DNA of 9,241 nt from Chlorobiota bacterium (lineage in GTDB: Bacteria; Bacteroidota; Bacteroidia; Bacteroidales; JAADGE01), in contig JAUVIG010000127.1 in assembly GCA_030592825.1 (NCBI GenBank), positions 1 through 9,241 on the forward strand. Reading direction: 5' to 3'. This document shows, in pieces, positions 1 through 6,737 of the stretch. How positions within the stretch are numbered: the first letter of the stretch is position 1; every line of letters starts with the position of its first letter. A program made the translations under genes and the position numbers. Under the pieces are notes generated by a model that saw only the letters and a program-made list of their open reading frames with translations, ran no database searches and was not told where the DNA came from.

Positions 1-161
1 GATGTATTTTCTTCAGTAAAAGAAAATGCCTTAACAAATGTAACAACAAGACTTACTCCGGCATCAACACTAACAGTTGATTTGTAATCTTGTGCAAAAA
101 GATTTGTACTTGTAAAGCTCAAAACAGCAGTAGTTGTCAAAATAATTAATAATTGTTTCAT
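1..161 (-). CDS. Secreted, probable outer-membrane beta-barrel protein (N-terminal part only)
   Basis: Reading leftward from an ATG at 161-159, 53 codons are visible before the window ends, so the C-terminus is missing. The first 23 residues (MKQLLIILTT...LFA) form a classic signal peptide: basic start, hydrophobic core, and a cleavage site LFA before QDYK. The mature start (residues 24-53, including SVDAGVSLVV) has the alternating small and hydrophobic pattern of the first strand of a Bacteroidota outer-membrane barrel, but that is inference from a short stretch. It starts 5 bases after the stop of the ABC ATPase gene on the same strand, so the two are almost certainly co-transcribed. There is no Shine-Dalgarno sequence; the leader is A/T-rich. 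The substrate and exact family cannot be told from this fragment. Confidence 0.7.
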   Translation of the reverse strand, partial: MKQLLIILTTTAVLSFTSTNLFAQDYKSTVSVDAGVSLVVTFVKAFSFTEENT

Positions 162-166
162 AACAT

Positions 167-1168
167 TTAATTCTGTAGATGTTTCAATAATTTGTAAATT
201 GAATCTAATAAGAATATTTCTTCGTTAATTGATAAATTCCATGTATTATCTTGATTTATTGTTATTTCAGGAATGTTGTCTCTGTCGGAAACAAAATACA
301 ATTTTCTTTTTAATGCGTTAATTGTAATTTGTTTTATTAATTCTGATTCGGAATAATTAATAAGTTTTACGGGATATTTTTGCGGGAATTTAACTGAAAA
401 TTCATTAGTCAGTTTATTAAAAAAAACATTTTCGTTAGTAAAGAGTTTATGAAAAACATTTTCAATAATTAAATCTTCAGGAGCACCTTCGTATATTTTT
501 TTATCTTTAATTAACCATATTTTATCAGCATGTTTCAAAGCAATATTAAGGTCATGTGTAGAAAAGATAATTGTTTTATTTTGTTCGTTACTTGTTTTGG
601 AAAGAATATTATATACAGCAAATTTATTTGATATATCAAGAAATGCTGTCGGTTCATCTAATAATATAATATCAGTATCTTGAGCTAATGCTCTTGCTAT
701 CATCACTTTTTGCCTTTCCCCGTCACTTATTTCATTTATGTTTCTGTTTTGTAATTCAGTAATGCCTGTTATCTTCATTGCTTTTCTTATAATTGTATGA
801 TCTTCTTCCGAGTTTCCGTTTGAAAAATTTTGATGGGGGAATCTTCCGAGGCTGACTAAATCATATACTTTCAAAAATCTTGTTCTTATAATTTCTGATG
901 AAACAAATGAGAGCTTTTTGGCTGATTCAACAGCAGAGTAATTATTTAATTTTATACTGTCAATATAAATGTCTCCCGACAATGGGTTTTGCAAATTTGC
1001 AAGTGTTCTGAGTAAGGTGCTTTTTCCGGAACCGTTTACACCAATTAATGCAATATTTTCACCTCTTTCCGCAGAAATATTTAAATTTTTAAGAAGAATA
1101 TTCTTTCTTTTTTTTGATTGGTAACCCAATTCTGTATTTATCAGTTTTATTTTATTGTTATCAGGCAT
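167..1168 (-). CDS. ABC transporter ATP-binding protein, FecE/BtuD/HmuV-like (iron-siderophore, haem or cobalamin type)
   Basis: This 333-residue cytoplasmic ATPase would power uptake of an iron chelate, haem or cobalamin through a membrane permease. Visible motifs are Walker A GVNGSGKST (residues 43-51), a signature ISDGERQ (147-153, a variant of LSGGQ), Walker B IILLDEPT (167-174), and the H-loop histidine H205 in STHD. The Q-loop glutamine is missing: the segment reads FVSSE (88-92) where FecE-type proteins usually have YVPQ. The ATPase core ends near residue 245 and is followed by about 85 extra residues, making the protein longer than the usual 250-270; a similar tail is, from memory, common in Bacteroidota homologues. 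It is the first gene of its unit, with no permease or binding-protein gene beside it, and is followed by a secreted protein. The ATG at 1168-1166 gives the normal N-terminus. The ATPase call is firm; the substrate is inferred from family resemblance only. Confidence 0.93.
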   Translation of the reverse strand: MPDNNKIKLINTELGYQSKKRKNILLKNLNISAERGENIALIGVNGSGKSTLLRTLANLQNPLSGDIYIDSIKLNNYSAVESAKKLSFVSSEIIRTRFLKVYDLVSLGRFPHQNFSNGNSEEDHTIIRKAMKITGITELQNRNINEISDGERQKVMIARALAQDTDIILLDEPTAFLDISNKFAVYNILSKTSNEQNKTIIFSTHDLNIALKHADKIWLIKDKKIYEGAPEDLIIENVFHKLFTNENVFFNKLTNEFSVKFPQKYPVKLINYSESELIKQITINALKRKLYFVSDRDNIPEITINQDNTWNLSINEEIFLLDSIYKLLKHLQN

Positions 1169-1246
1169 TTAATATTTAATATTGATTATTTATTAATATT
1201 TGGTTATGCAGTTATTTTTGGGATAAATTTTATTGATAAAAGTAAC

Positions 1247-1319
1247 AATGATAAAATGATAAAATGCGTTATTGATTTAATATTATTTAGTAATCCTGTC
1301 ATTTATACATTTTATCATT
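1247..1319. promoter_or_regulatory. Direct and inverted repeats between divergent genes (possible operator)
   Basis: The 12-mer AATGATAAAATG occurs at 1247-1258 and again, overlapping, at 1255-1266 (8-base period). Its exact reverse complement CATTTTATCATT lies at 1308-1319. The arrangement sits 80-150 bases upstream of the ABC ATPase start and within the region serving both divergent genes. The ATGATAAA unit resembles the NATA-type repeats of Fur boxes, which would suit an iron-type transporter, but this is speculation. Alternatively it is a weak A/T hairpin or an accident of composition, since the DNA here is very AT-rich. Confidence 0.35.
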
Positions 1320-1374
1320 AATTGTTATGTAAATTCCCGAAAAAACTATTTATACATATTTTTATTAGTATGTA

Positions 1375-1406
1375 TCTGTCAAGTTTCACAATATTTTTTA
1401 AATTTG
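1375..1406 (+). promoter_or_regulatory. Candidate Bacteroidota sigma-A promoter for the large barrel gene
   Basis: TAAATTTG at 1399-1406 fits the Bacteroidota -7 consensus TAnnTTTG exactly. TCTG at 1375-1378 fits the -33 TTTG element at three of four bases, with a 20-base spacer, within the usual 19-21. Transcription would begin near 1412, leaving a leader of about 35 bases before the TTG start at 1447. No ribosomal binding sequence is visible. Confidence 0.5.
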
Positions 1407-1446
1407 TAGATTATCATAATTTCTGCTAAAATAAACAATTATAAGA

Positions 1447-4400
1447 TTGAAACAATTAAACCATATAGAGTATATATTTCCTGATAAAATTAGATTTTTT
1501 TCTGATTTCACGAAAAAACTTATTATAATCGGCTTAATATTTTTTTTATTTTCCGGTAAAGTTAATGCCCAATTTTACAACGGGCACCAAATGACATTCG
1601 GAAAAAATCGTGTTCAATATATTAATAAATATTGGAAGTATCACAGATATGAAAAATTTGATACATATTATTATAAGTCCGGTGACAGTTTAAGCAGAGA
1701 AGTTGCTGCAATAGTTGAAGAAAAAATTCCGGAAATAGAAAACTTTTTTGGCTACGGACTGCAAAAACGCCTAATATTTCTTTGTTATAAAAGATTATCA
1801 GATTTCAGAGAAAGCAATATTGGATATGATTCAGGAAATGAGAACTCAAATATAGGAGGAGTTACAAGAATAATTGATAATAAAGTATTTGTTTATTACG
1901 AAGGAGATGAACAAAGTCTTAATAAGCAAATTACCGGAGGTATCACACGAGTGCTGATTAATGATATGTTATACAGCGGAAGTTACAGTAAAAAGTTTAC
2001 AAATTCTACATTAATTGAACTTCCGGAATGGTTCCGTGAAGGTTTAATAAGTTATTTGAGTGAAGAATGGAGTTTTGAAATTGAAAATAGAATTAAAGAC
2101 GGTTTTTTAAGCGGGAAATATAAAAAAATAAATCATTTAACAGGAGATGATGCAAAATATGCCGGACATTCATTTTGGTATTTTGTAGGTGAGTCATACG
2201 GAAAAGATGTGATTCCTAACATTATATACATGACTCGCATAAATAAAAATTCTGACAGCGGTTTTAAATATGTATTAGGACTTTCTGTTAAAGATATTTC
2301 ACCGATTTGGAAAGAATTTTTTAAGGAAAGATTTGAAAAATTTGATGATGATTTTATATTGCCTGATGAGAAGTATAAAGTAGTAAGAGGGAAAAAAAAC
2401 ACTGTTTATCAAAACGTCAGGATTAGTCCCGATGACAGATATATTGCATATGTTACCAATCAATCGGGAAAATATAAAGTTAAAATTTATGATAAAGAAG
2501 AAGATAAAAATATTACTATAAGAAAGAAAGGACATAATTTGGATCAAATTGCCGATTATTCATATCCTGTAACAGCTTGGCATCCCGGCGGCAATATTTT
2601 TACTTTTTTTACGGAAGAGCAAGGTCGGCTTCGCATGTTTATGTATAATATTAATGATAAAAAATTGTCAAGAAGAAACATTATGTTTTTTGATAAGATT
2701 TTATCGGCATCATATTCTCACGACGGATTTTTATTAGCTCTCTCTGCCGTTATTGACGGACAAACTGATATCTTTCTGTATAATGTATCCGCAGGGAATT
2801 ATGATCAGATTACAAATGACAAAGCCGGTGATTTTAATCCGCAATTTGCAGATAACTCAAGAAAAATTATCTTTTCTTCTGATCGTAACAATTTAGAACC
2901 TGTTATTAAAGGCGTTAAACCAAAAGATCTCTATATCTGCAGAGTTGATACAAAAGATATAAATATTGAAAGATTAACAAATACTCCTTATTTTAATGAA
3001 GATGCTCCCTGTGAGTATGAGAAAAATACTTATTTCAGTTTAACTGATAAAACCGGTATTATTAACAGACAAACTGTAAAATACGACAGTACTATCAGTT
3101 ATATAGATACATCAATTCATTACAGATATTTCACAGAAGATTATTTGATTAGTGATTACTCGGCAAATATTAACAGTTATGATATAAATAAAAAAAACAG
3201 GTCTTTATCTGAAATTTTATTTAATAATAAAAGATTCAGTATATATAACAATTTTTTTACTCCTGAAGATAAAGTAAATAAAGTTATTCCTACATATTAC
3301 AGAAATAAATTTACAGAAAAAATGCGTTATTCCGACAGTATTTTTCAAGTTGAAAAAGAAGCTGTTCTCTTGCAAAAAATTAAGTTGGACAGTTTAAGGA
3401 ATGCCCCGCCTGACAACTTATTACATCCCGACAGTATTCCTGTTGATATAAATAATTATATATTTGAAAAAGAGAGAAAATTAAAGTATTATGAGATAAA
3501 TCCGATTATTGATACTATAGCGAAACAGGTTGATTCCGTTATGCTTTTGCCTACTTTTAACTACTTAACAAATTTTTATACAAACCATATCATACAACAA
3601 GTTGATTTTGGGTTTTTAAACAATTCTTATCAAGCATATACAGGAAGTGCGTTTTATTTTAATCCCGGTTTAAATATATTTACAAAAGTAGGGGTATATG
3701 ATCTTTTTGAGGATTACAGAATAACAGGCGGATTTAGATTAGGAGTAAATTTCAACAGTTTCGAATACTTATTCAGCCTTGAAAATATAAAGCATAAAAT
3801 TGACAAGCAGTATATTTATCATCGTCAGACCTTTGAGAGTTTATATGAAGACAGTTTGGGTTATTATTTCTACGGGAAAATATATTCAAATGAGGCAATG
3901 TATGTTTTGAAATATCCGTTTGATCAAGTTTCATCGGTTAAGGCAACTCTAATTTTAAGACATGACAGAGGTGTATTCTTATCAACAGATATGGGGACTT
4001 TAACCCAACCGTCAGCTCATCAGTTTTTTTCAGGAATAAAATTGGAATATAATTTTGATAATGTAAGAAGTTTAGGAAGCAACTTATACGACGGGACAAG
4101 ATTTAAGCTGTTTGCTGAATATTATCAAGAGGTAGATCAAGAATATACCAATTTGTTTGTTGTGGGTGCTGATTTCAGATTTTATAAGAAATTGCACAGA
4201 AACTTAATTTTTGCAAGTCGATTTGCAGCAAGTTCGTCTTTTGGAAAAAGTAAGTTGATATATTATTTGGGAGGAGTTGATAATTGGATGGTATTAAATC
4301 GTAATAAGATGCAATTTGATTACAGTGTGAATATTAATCAACAAGAAGATTATGTTTATCAGGCAGTTGCAACCAATATGAGAGGTTTTGTTCAAAATGC

Positions 4401-4770
4401 CCGAAACGGTACTAACTTTTTCGTAATGAATAATGAGATTAGGTTTCCGGTGATACGATATTTAGCAAACAGACCTTTAAATTCAGCTTTTTTAAATAAT
4501 TTTCAGATAGTAGGATTTGCCGATGCCGGTTCAGCATGGTCAGGATTAACGCCTAATGATGAAGCAAATGCATACAGAACTGAAACTGTGAAAACAGGCC
4601 CTGTTACTGTAATAATTGATAAAAACAGATGGCCTGTTGTTTTCGGATACGGTGTAGGGTTGAGAAGCAAGGTATTTGGTTATTTTATAAGACTTGATTG
4701 GGCATGGGGAATTGATAACGATATAGTTTTACCTCGAATTTTTTATTTATCTTTGAACTTAGATTTTTAA
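1447..4770 (+). CDS. Outer-membrane fusion protein: inactive M-A-like peptidase domain, TolB-like beta-propeller, Omp85/BamA-like barrel
   Basis: The 1107-residue protein begins at a TTG; an in-frame stop lies at 1432-1434 and no ATG is available before the signal peptide. The long n-region is followed by a hydrophobic core (25-36) and a cleavage site VNA before Q42. Residues about 75-300 resemble the peptidase MA-like (gluzincin) fold: LPEWFREG (192-199) matches the region holding the third zinc ligand, Glu198. However, the HExxH position reads GGITR (164-168), so no zinc site remains. Residues about 319-512 show TolB/PD40 propeller blades (ISPDDRYIAYV, AWHPGGNIFTFF, FADNSRKIIFSSDR). Residues about 520-620 may be further blades and 622-700 a charged linker. 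Residues about 705-1107 look like an Omp85 barrel, with MRGF (978-981) as the RGF motif, FADAGSAW (1024-1031), and a terminal aromatic in LSLNLDF. It probably sits in the outer membrane with its soluble domains in the periplasm. Similar proteins are often annotated TolB-like or BamA/TamA family; the cargo is unknown. It has its own promoter and is followed by separately spaced genes. Confidence 0.82.
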   Translation: MKQLNHIEYIFPDKIRFFSDFTKKLIIIGLIFFLFSGKVNAQFYNGHQMTFGKNRVQYINKYWKYHRYEKFDTYYYKSGDSLSREVAAIVEEKIPEIENFFGYGLQKRLIFLCYKRLSDFRESNIGYDSGNENSNIGGVTRIIDNKVFVYYEGDEQSLNKQITGGITRVLINDMLYSGSYSKKFTNSTLIELPEWFREGLISYLSEEWSFEIENRIKDGFLSGKYKKINHLTGDDAKYAGHSFWYFVGESYGKDVIPNIIYMTRINKNSDSGFKYVLGLSVKDISPIWKEFFKERFEKFDDDFILPDEKYKVVRGKKNTVYQNVRISPDDRYIAYVTNQSGKYKVKIYDKEEDKNITIRKKGHNLDQIADYSYPVTAWHPGGNIFTFFTEEQGRLRMFMYNINDKKLSRRNIMFFDKILSASYSHDGFLLALSAVIDGQTDIFLYNVSAGNYDQITNDKAGDFNPQFADNSRKIIFSSDRNNLEPVIKGVKPKDLYICRVDTKDINIERLTNTPYFNEDAPCEYEKNTYFSLTDKTGIINRQTVKYDSTISYIDTSIHYRYFTEDYLISDYSANINSYDINKKNRSLSEILFNNKRFSIYNNFFTPEDKVNKVIPTYYRNKFTEKMRYSDSIFQVEKEAVLLQKIKLDSLRNAPPDNLLHPDSIPVDINNYIFEKERKLKYYEINPIIDTIAKQVDSVMLLPTFNYLTNFYTNHIIQQVDFGFLNNSYQAYTGSAFYFNPGLNIFTKVGVYDLFEDYRITGGFRLGVNFNSFEYLFSLENIKHKIDKQYIYHRQTFESLYEDSLGYYFYGKIYSNEAMYVLKYPFDQVSSVKATLILRHDRGVFLSTDMGTLTQPSAHQFFSGIKLEYNFDNVRSLGSNLYDGTRFKLFAEYYQEVDQEYTNLFVVGADFRFYKKLHRNLIFASRFAASSSFGKSKLIYYLGGVDNWMVLNRNKMQFDYSVNINQQEDYVYQAVATNMRGFVQNARNGTNFFVMNNEIRFPVIRYLANRPLNSAFLNNFQIVGFADAGSAWSGLTPNDEANAYRTETVKTGPVTVIIDKNRWPVVFGYGVGLRSKVFGYFIRLDWAWGIDNDIVLPRIFYLSLNLDF

Positions 4771-4817
4771 GGTATCAATAATCACTGTATATTCAAATAT
4801 AAATTTTTTTTGATACC
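4771..4817 (+). terminator. Inverted repeat just after the large barrel gene (possible transcript end)
   Basis: GGTATCAA (4771-4778) begins right after the TAA stop and pairs perfectly with TTGATACC (4810-4817). Inside the 31-base loop is a second small palindrome, TATATT-CA-AATATA (4788-4801), followed by a T-run. The T-run precedes rather than follows the outer right arm, so this is not a textbook intrinsic terminator. It could be an RNA 3'-end stabilising stem. Confidence 0.35.
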
Positions 4818-4884
4818 GATCTGCTATAGCAAACTTTAGAATTATTACTTTATAATAGTATTAACCTTTTTAAAAACCACAACT

Positions 4885-5397
4885 ATGACAACAAAGAGAA
4901 TTTTTTTATCAGCAGTTGTATTATTTTTTACTTTAAGCCTTTTCGGGCAAAATGCAGAAAATAATACTGTTAAGAACAGATCAAAAGAACTGGGAATCCA
5001 TGCAGGATTTACTACAGGATTAGGTTTGTCATTCAGACATTGGTCTGAAAAGTTTGGAGTACAAATTACAGCAATTCCTATAAAATCAAACGATTTTAAA
5101 TTTATAAGCGGAGGACTGACAGCGATGTACTCAATTACAAATCAAAAATATCACAGATTTTTCTTGTATCTCGGAAATCATGTATTGATTTATAATGATT
5201 TAATAGACTTTGATGATTTATTTTATAATGAAGTTACTACAGAATATATATATAATATCGGTTTTGGTCCCGGTTTTGAGGTTGGGAGAAATGTAAGATT
5301 TAATATTATGGTCGGATACGGTGCTTATAATCTTTTAGAACCTTCTGAATATAAATTGCTGCCGGCTGTTGAAATGGGATTGTATTTTAAATTATAA
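4885..5397 (+). CDS. Small secreted barrel-like envelope protein, paralogue 1
   Basis: This 170-residue protein has a signal peptide (residues 1-21, core LSAVVLFFTLSLF, cleavage before Q22). The mature part consists of alternating-residue beta segments rich in Gly, Tyr and Phe: LGIHAGFTTGLGLSFRHW (36-53), FGVQITAIPIK (57-67), FFLYLGNHVLIY (92-103), YIYNIGFGPGFEVG (121-134), and a C-terminal strand YKLLPAVEMGLYFKL (156-170). This fits a small outer-membrane barrel of about 8 strands, but I recognise no named family. Its nearest relative is the next gene, which shares TTGxGxSFRHW, the IPIK/LPIK turn, the FLYxGxH segment and the C-terminal strand. The ATG at 4885 has an A-rich leader and no Shine-Dalgarno sequence. 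No clear -7 element was found upstream. The function is unknown; location in the outer membrane is inferred. Confidence 0.8.
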   Translation: MTTKRIFLSAVVLFFTLSLFGQNAENNTVKNRSKELGIHAGFTTGLGLSFRHWSEKFGVQITAIPIKSNDFKFISGGLTAMYSITNQKYHRFFLYLGNHVLIYNDLIDFDDLFYNEVTTEYIYNIGFGPGFEVGRNVRFNIMVGYGAYNLLEPSEYKLLPAVEMGLYFKL

Positions 5398-5440
5398 GAA
5401 GATGATTACTTTATGAAAGAACATTGACATAACTTCAGGT

Positions 5441-5512
5441 TTACATTGTTACATTGCTGCATTGCTAAATTGCTGTATAACAACAATGAAACAATGCAGT
5501 AATGTAACAATA
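5441..5512. repeat. Palindromic intergenic element built of 8-base units
   Basis: The element can be read as nine consecutive octamers: TTACATTG twice (5441-5456), CTGCATTG, CTAAATTG, CTGTATAA, then CAACAATG, AAACAATG, CAGTAATG and TAACAATA. The first half repeats nnnnATTG and the second half mirrors it as nnnnAATG. As a result 5445-5464 pairs with 5492-5511 over 20 positions with a single G-T mismatch, around a 27-base loop that itself has partial pairing (ATTGCTGT with ACAACAAT). It lies between two tandem paralogues, clear of both. It could act as a transcript-end hairpin for the first gene, be a REP-like dispersed repeat, or bind a protein. Similar ACATTG-type strings occur between genes in other Bacteroidota as far as I recall. 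Confidence 0.75.
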
Positions 5513-5574
5513 TTTAAAGTTTACGATAAAGTCGTTTTATATTGAGCAATTTTTAAAATCTATATTATTATAAA

Positions 5575-6108
5575 ATGAAGAAAATTATATTATTAATAAT
5601 CGCAACTTTTATTTTTTGGGGATATTTATACAGTCAGGAATCGGATGTATCAACATCAAAAACACAAAATATGATTGGTATAAATATCGGAATGACTACC
5701 GGTGCAGGTTTTTCATTTCGTCATTGGCATAATAATTTAGGATTGCAACTAACGCTTTTGCCGATAAAGCCGGATGATGATTTTGATATCAGTGCCGGAC
5801 TTACTTTTTTTTATTTATTAAAACAAAAGAAACACTCTAATGTTTTTCTGTATATGGGACATCATTATATGAGTGAAGGATTTGCAGCAATTTATGAACT
5901 GACACCATTGGTGGATTTATTAGGCATCAATTTTGACTACAATTATAACATAGGAATAGGTGTAGGTGCAGAACTCGGTAAAAATCCGGTAATTTCAGTA
6001 ATGGGAGGATATGCAGCTTATGATATATTAGGTGATTATAAATTATTACCCACGGTTGAATTGGGATTGCATTTTAAATTGAAGAAAAAGAAAGTAAATA
6101 ATGACTGA
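5575..6108 (+). CDS. Small secreted barrel-like envelope protein, paralogue 2
   Basis: This 177-residue paralogue of the preceding gene has a signal peptide (1-20, core IILLIIATFIFWGYLY, cleavage LYS before Q21). Shared blocks are TTGAGFSFRHW (41-51), LPIKPDDDF (62-70), FLYMGHH (91-97), YNYNIGIGVGAELG (122-135) and YKLLPTVELGLHFKL (155-169). It differs in the loop at 98-118, which is longer and more hydrophobic (EGFAAIYELTPLVDLLG), and in an extra tail KKKKVNND after the final strand. A lysine-rich tail is unusual after a barrel's closing strand and may mean the end lies in the periplasm. The tandem pair most simply arose by gene duplication. The ATG at 5575 has an A/T-rich leader. No named family is recognised; outer-membrane location is inferred from the strand pattern. 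Confidence 0.8.
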   Translation: MKKIILLIIATFIFWGYLYSQESDVSTSKTQNMIGINIGMTTGAGFSFRHWHNNLGLQLTLLPIKPDDDFDISAGLTFFYLLKQKKHSNVFLYMGHHYMSEGFAAIYELTPLVDLLGINFDYNYNIGIGVGAELGKNPVISVMGGYAAYDILGDYKLLPTVELGLHFKLKKKKVNND

Positions 6109-6118
6109 CTTTTCTTTT
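6086..6118 (+). terminator. Weak hairpin spanning the stop codon of paralogue 2
   Basis: AAAAGAAAGT (6086-6095) can pair with ACTTTTCTTTT (6108-6118) with one bulged T. The loop contains most of the end of the gene, and the stop is at 6106-6108. The right arm is itself T-rich, as in A/T-type terminators, but the stem is mostly A-T pairs and no further T-run follows. It is only a candidate transcript end. Confidence 0.25.
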
Positions 6119-6221
6119 ATGAGAGATAAGTGCCAATTTGGAGTATTTACAGACGATATCGTTCCAACCTCAAATAACCAAACTTGGGACACAGTATATT
6201 AAAACTTGAGTTTTGATTTAA

Positions 6222-6229
6222 TAGCTTTG
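6222..6229 (+). promoter_or_regulatory. Candidate -7 promoter element upstream of the short SBBP-like gene
   Basis: TAGCTTTG is an exact match to the Bacteroidota -7 consensus TAnnTTTG. There is no clear TTTG -33 element 19-21 bases upstream, so support rests on one box. Transcription would begin near 6236, about 50 bases before the ATG at 6288. The rest of 6109-6287 shows no convincing gene. Confidence 0.35.
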
Positions 6230-6287
6230 CAAGGAGATATGAATATTCAGCAAACTTGAAGATTATAAATTGCCTTAAAATTGATTT

Positions 6288-6599
6288 ATGAAAATACAAA
6301 TATTTTTTAAAACAATATTTATTGTAAAATTTTTAGTTCTTTATAAAATGCTGATGATTTTATTTTTTCTGTTATTTATAATTTCTCCAATATTAATATT
6401 CTCTCAAACTGAAGGTAGATATTTCGGCGGATCATTTAATGATGAGGCTTTTTCTGTAGTTGCTGATAATGATAATAACTTTTATTTTGTTGGTTCTGTA
6501 AGGACTTTCGAAAACGATTTTGAAAAAGTCAGTCTTTTTAAAATTCAGGAATGCAACTCTATTTTTTATGATGGATTATTAAGTATTTTCACTTTATAA
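6288..6599 (+). CDS. Short secreted protein, probable truncated remnant of an SBBP/delta-60-like beta-propeller protein
   Basis: The frame encodes 103 residues. The signal sequence is MLMILFFLLFIISPILIFS (21-39), cleaved before Q40, so the ATG at 6348 may be the true start; the upstream ATG (6288) adds 20 more hydrophobic residues. The mature start EGRYFGGSFNDEAFSVVADN (42-61), then NFYFVGSV and VSLFKIQ, closely resembles the opening of Bacteroidota propeller proteins built of SBBP or delta-60-like repeats (pattern YGGSxxDxAxSVxxxxDxxxYxxGxT...LxKI). Such proteins are normally several hundred residues long and end in a sorting domain. Here the pattern breaks after LFKIQ, then ECNSIFYDGLLSIFTL runs to a stop. 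Neither other forward frame continues the homology, so a deletion or recombination is more likely than a simple frameshift. The frame could be expressed, but it is probably a pseudogene. Confidence 0.5.
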   Translation: MKIQIFFKTIFIVKFLVLYKMLMILFFLLFIISPILIFSQTEGRYFGGSFNDEAFSVVADNDNNFYFVGSVRTFENDFEKVSLFKIQECNSIFYDGLLSIFTL

Positions 6600-6647
6600 T
6601 AACAGTAGAACTAATTTATAAAAAGATAATATTTAAAATAATGTTTT

Positions 6648-6655
6648 AATATTTG
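6648..6655 (+). promoter_or_regulatory. Weak candidate -7 element upstream of the GH16 gene
   Basis: AATATTTG matches TAnnTTTG at all but the first fixed base. No TTTG is found at the expected -33 distance. It would give a leader of roughly 75 bases before the ATG at 6738. I see nothing better in 6600-6737, which is otherwise featureless A/T-rich DNA. Confidence 0.2.
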
Positions 6656-6737
6656 TAACCTAAATAATAAAAAGTTATCAGAAACAACCTTATGAAACTT
6701 GATATAAAATAATTAAAAACTAATTAATCATATTAAA

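Noticed and set aside
1118..1321. Open frame of 67 codons on the plus strand
   Set aside because: It starts inside the ABC ATPase gene on the opposite strand, has no recognisable domain, and its hydrophobic look comes from A/T-rich intergenic DNA.
1930..1968. Active metalloprotease call for the large protein
   Set aside because: The expected HExxH is GGITR, so catalysis by the usual gluzincin mechanism is not supported.
2133..2547. Two overlapping minus-strand open frames
   Set aside because: Both lie inside the propeller/peptidase part of the large plus-strand gene, are low-complexity Phe/Ile/Ser-rich, and are antisense shadows.
5441..5512. CRISPR-like array
   Set aside because: The units are 8 bases, adjacent, degenerate and mirror-symmetric, with no spacers and no cas genes nearby.
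6119..6202. 27-codon frame (MRDKCQFGVF...) after paralogue 2
   Set aside because: It is too short, lacks a ribosome site, has no recognised motif, and begins inside a candidate hairpin.
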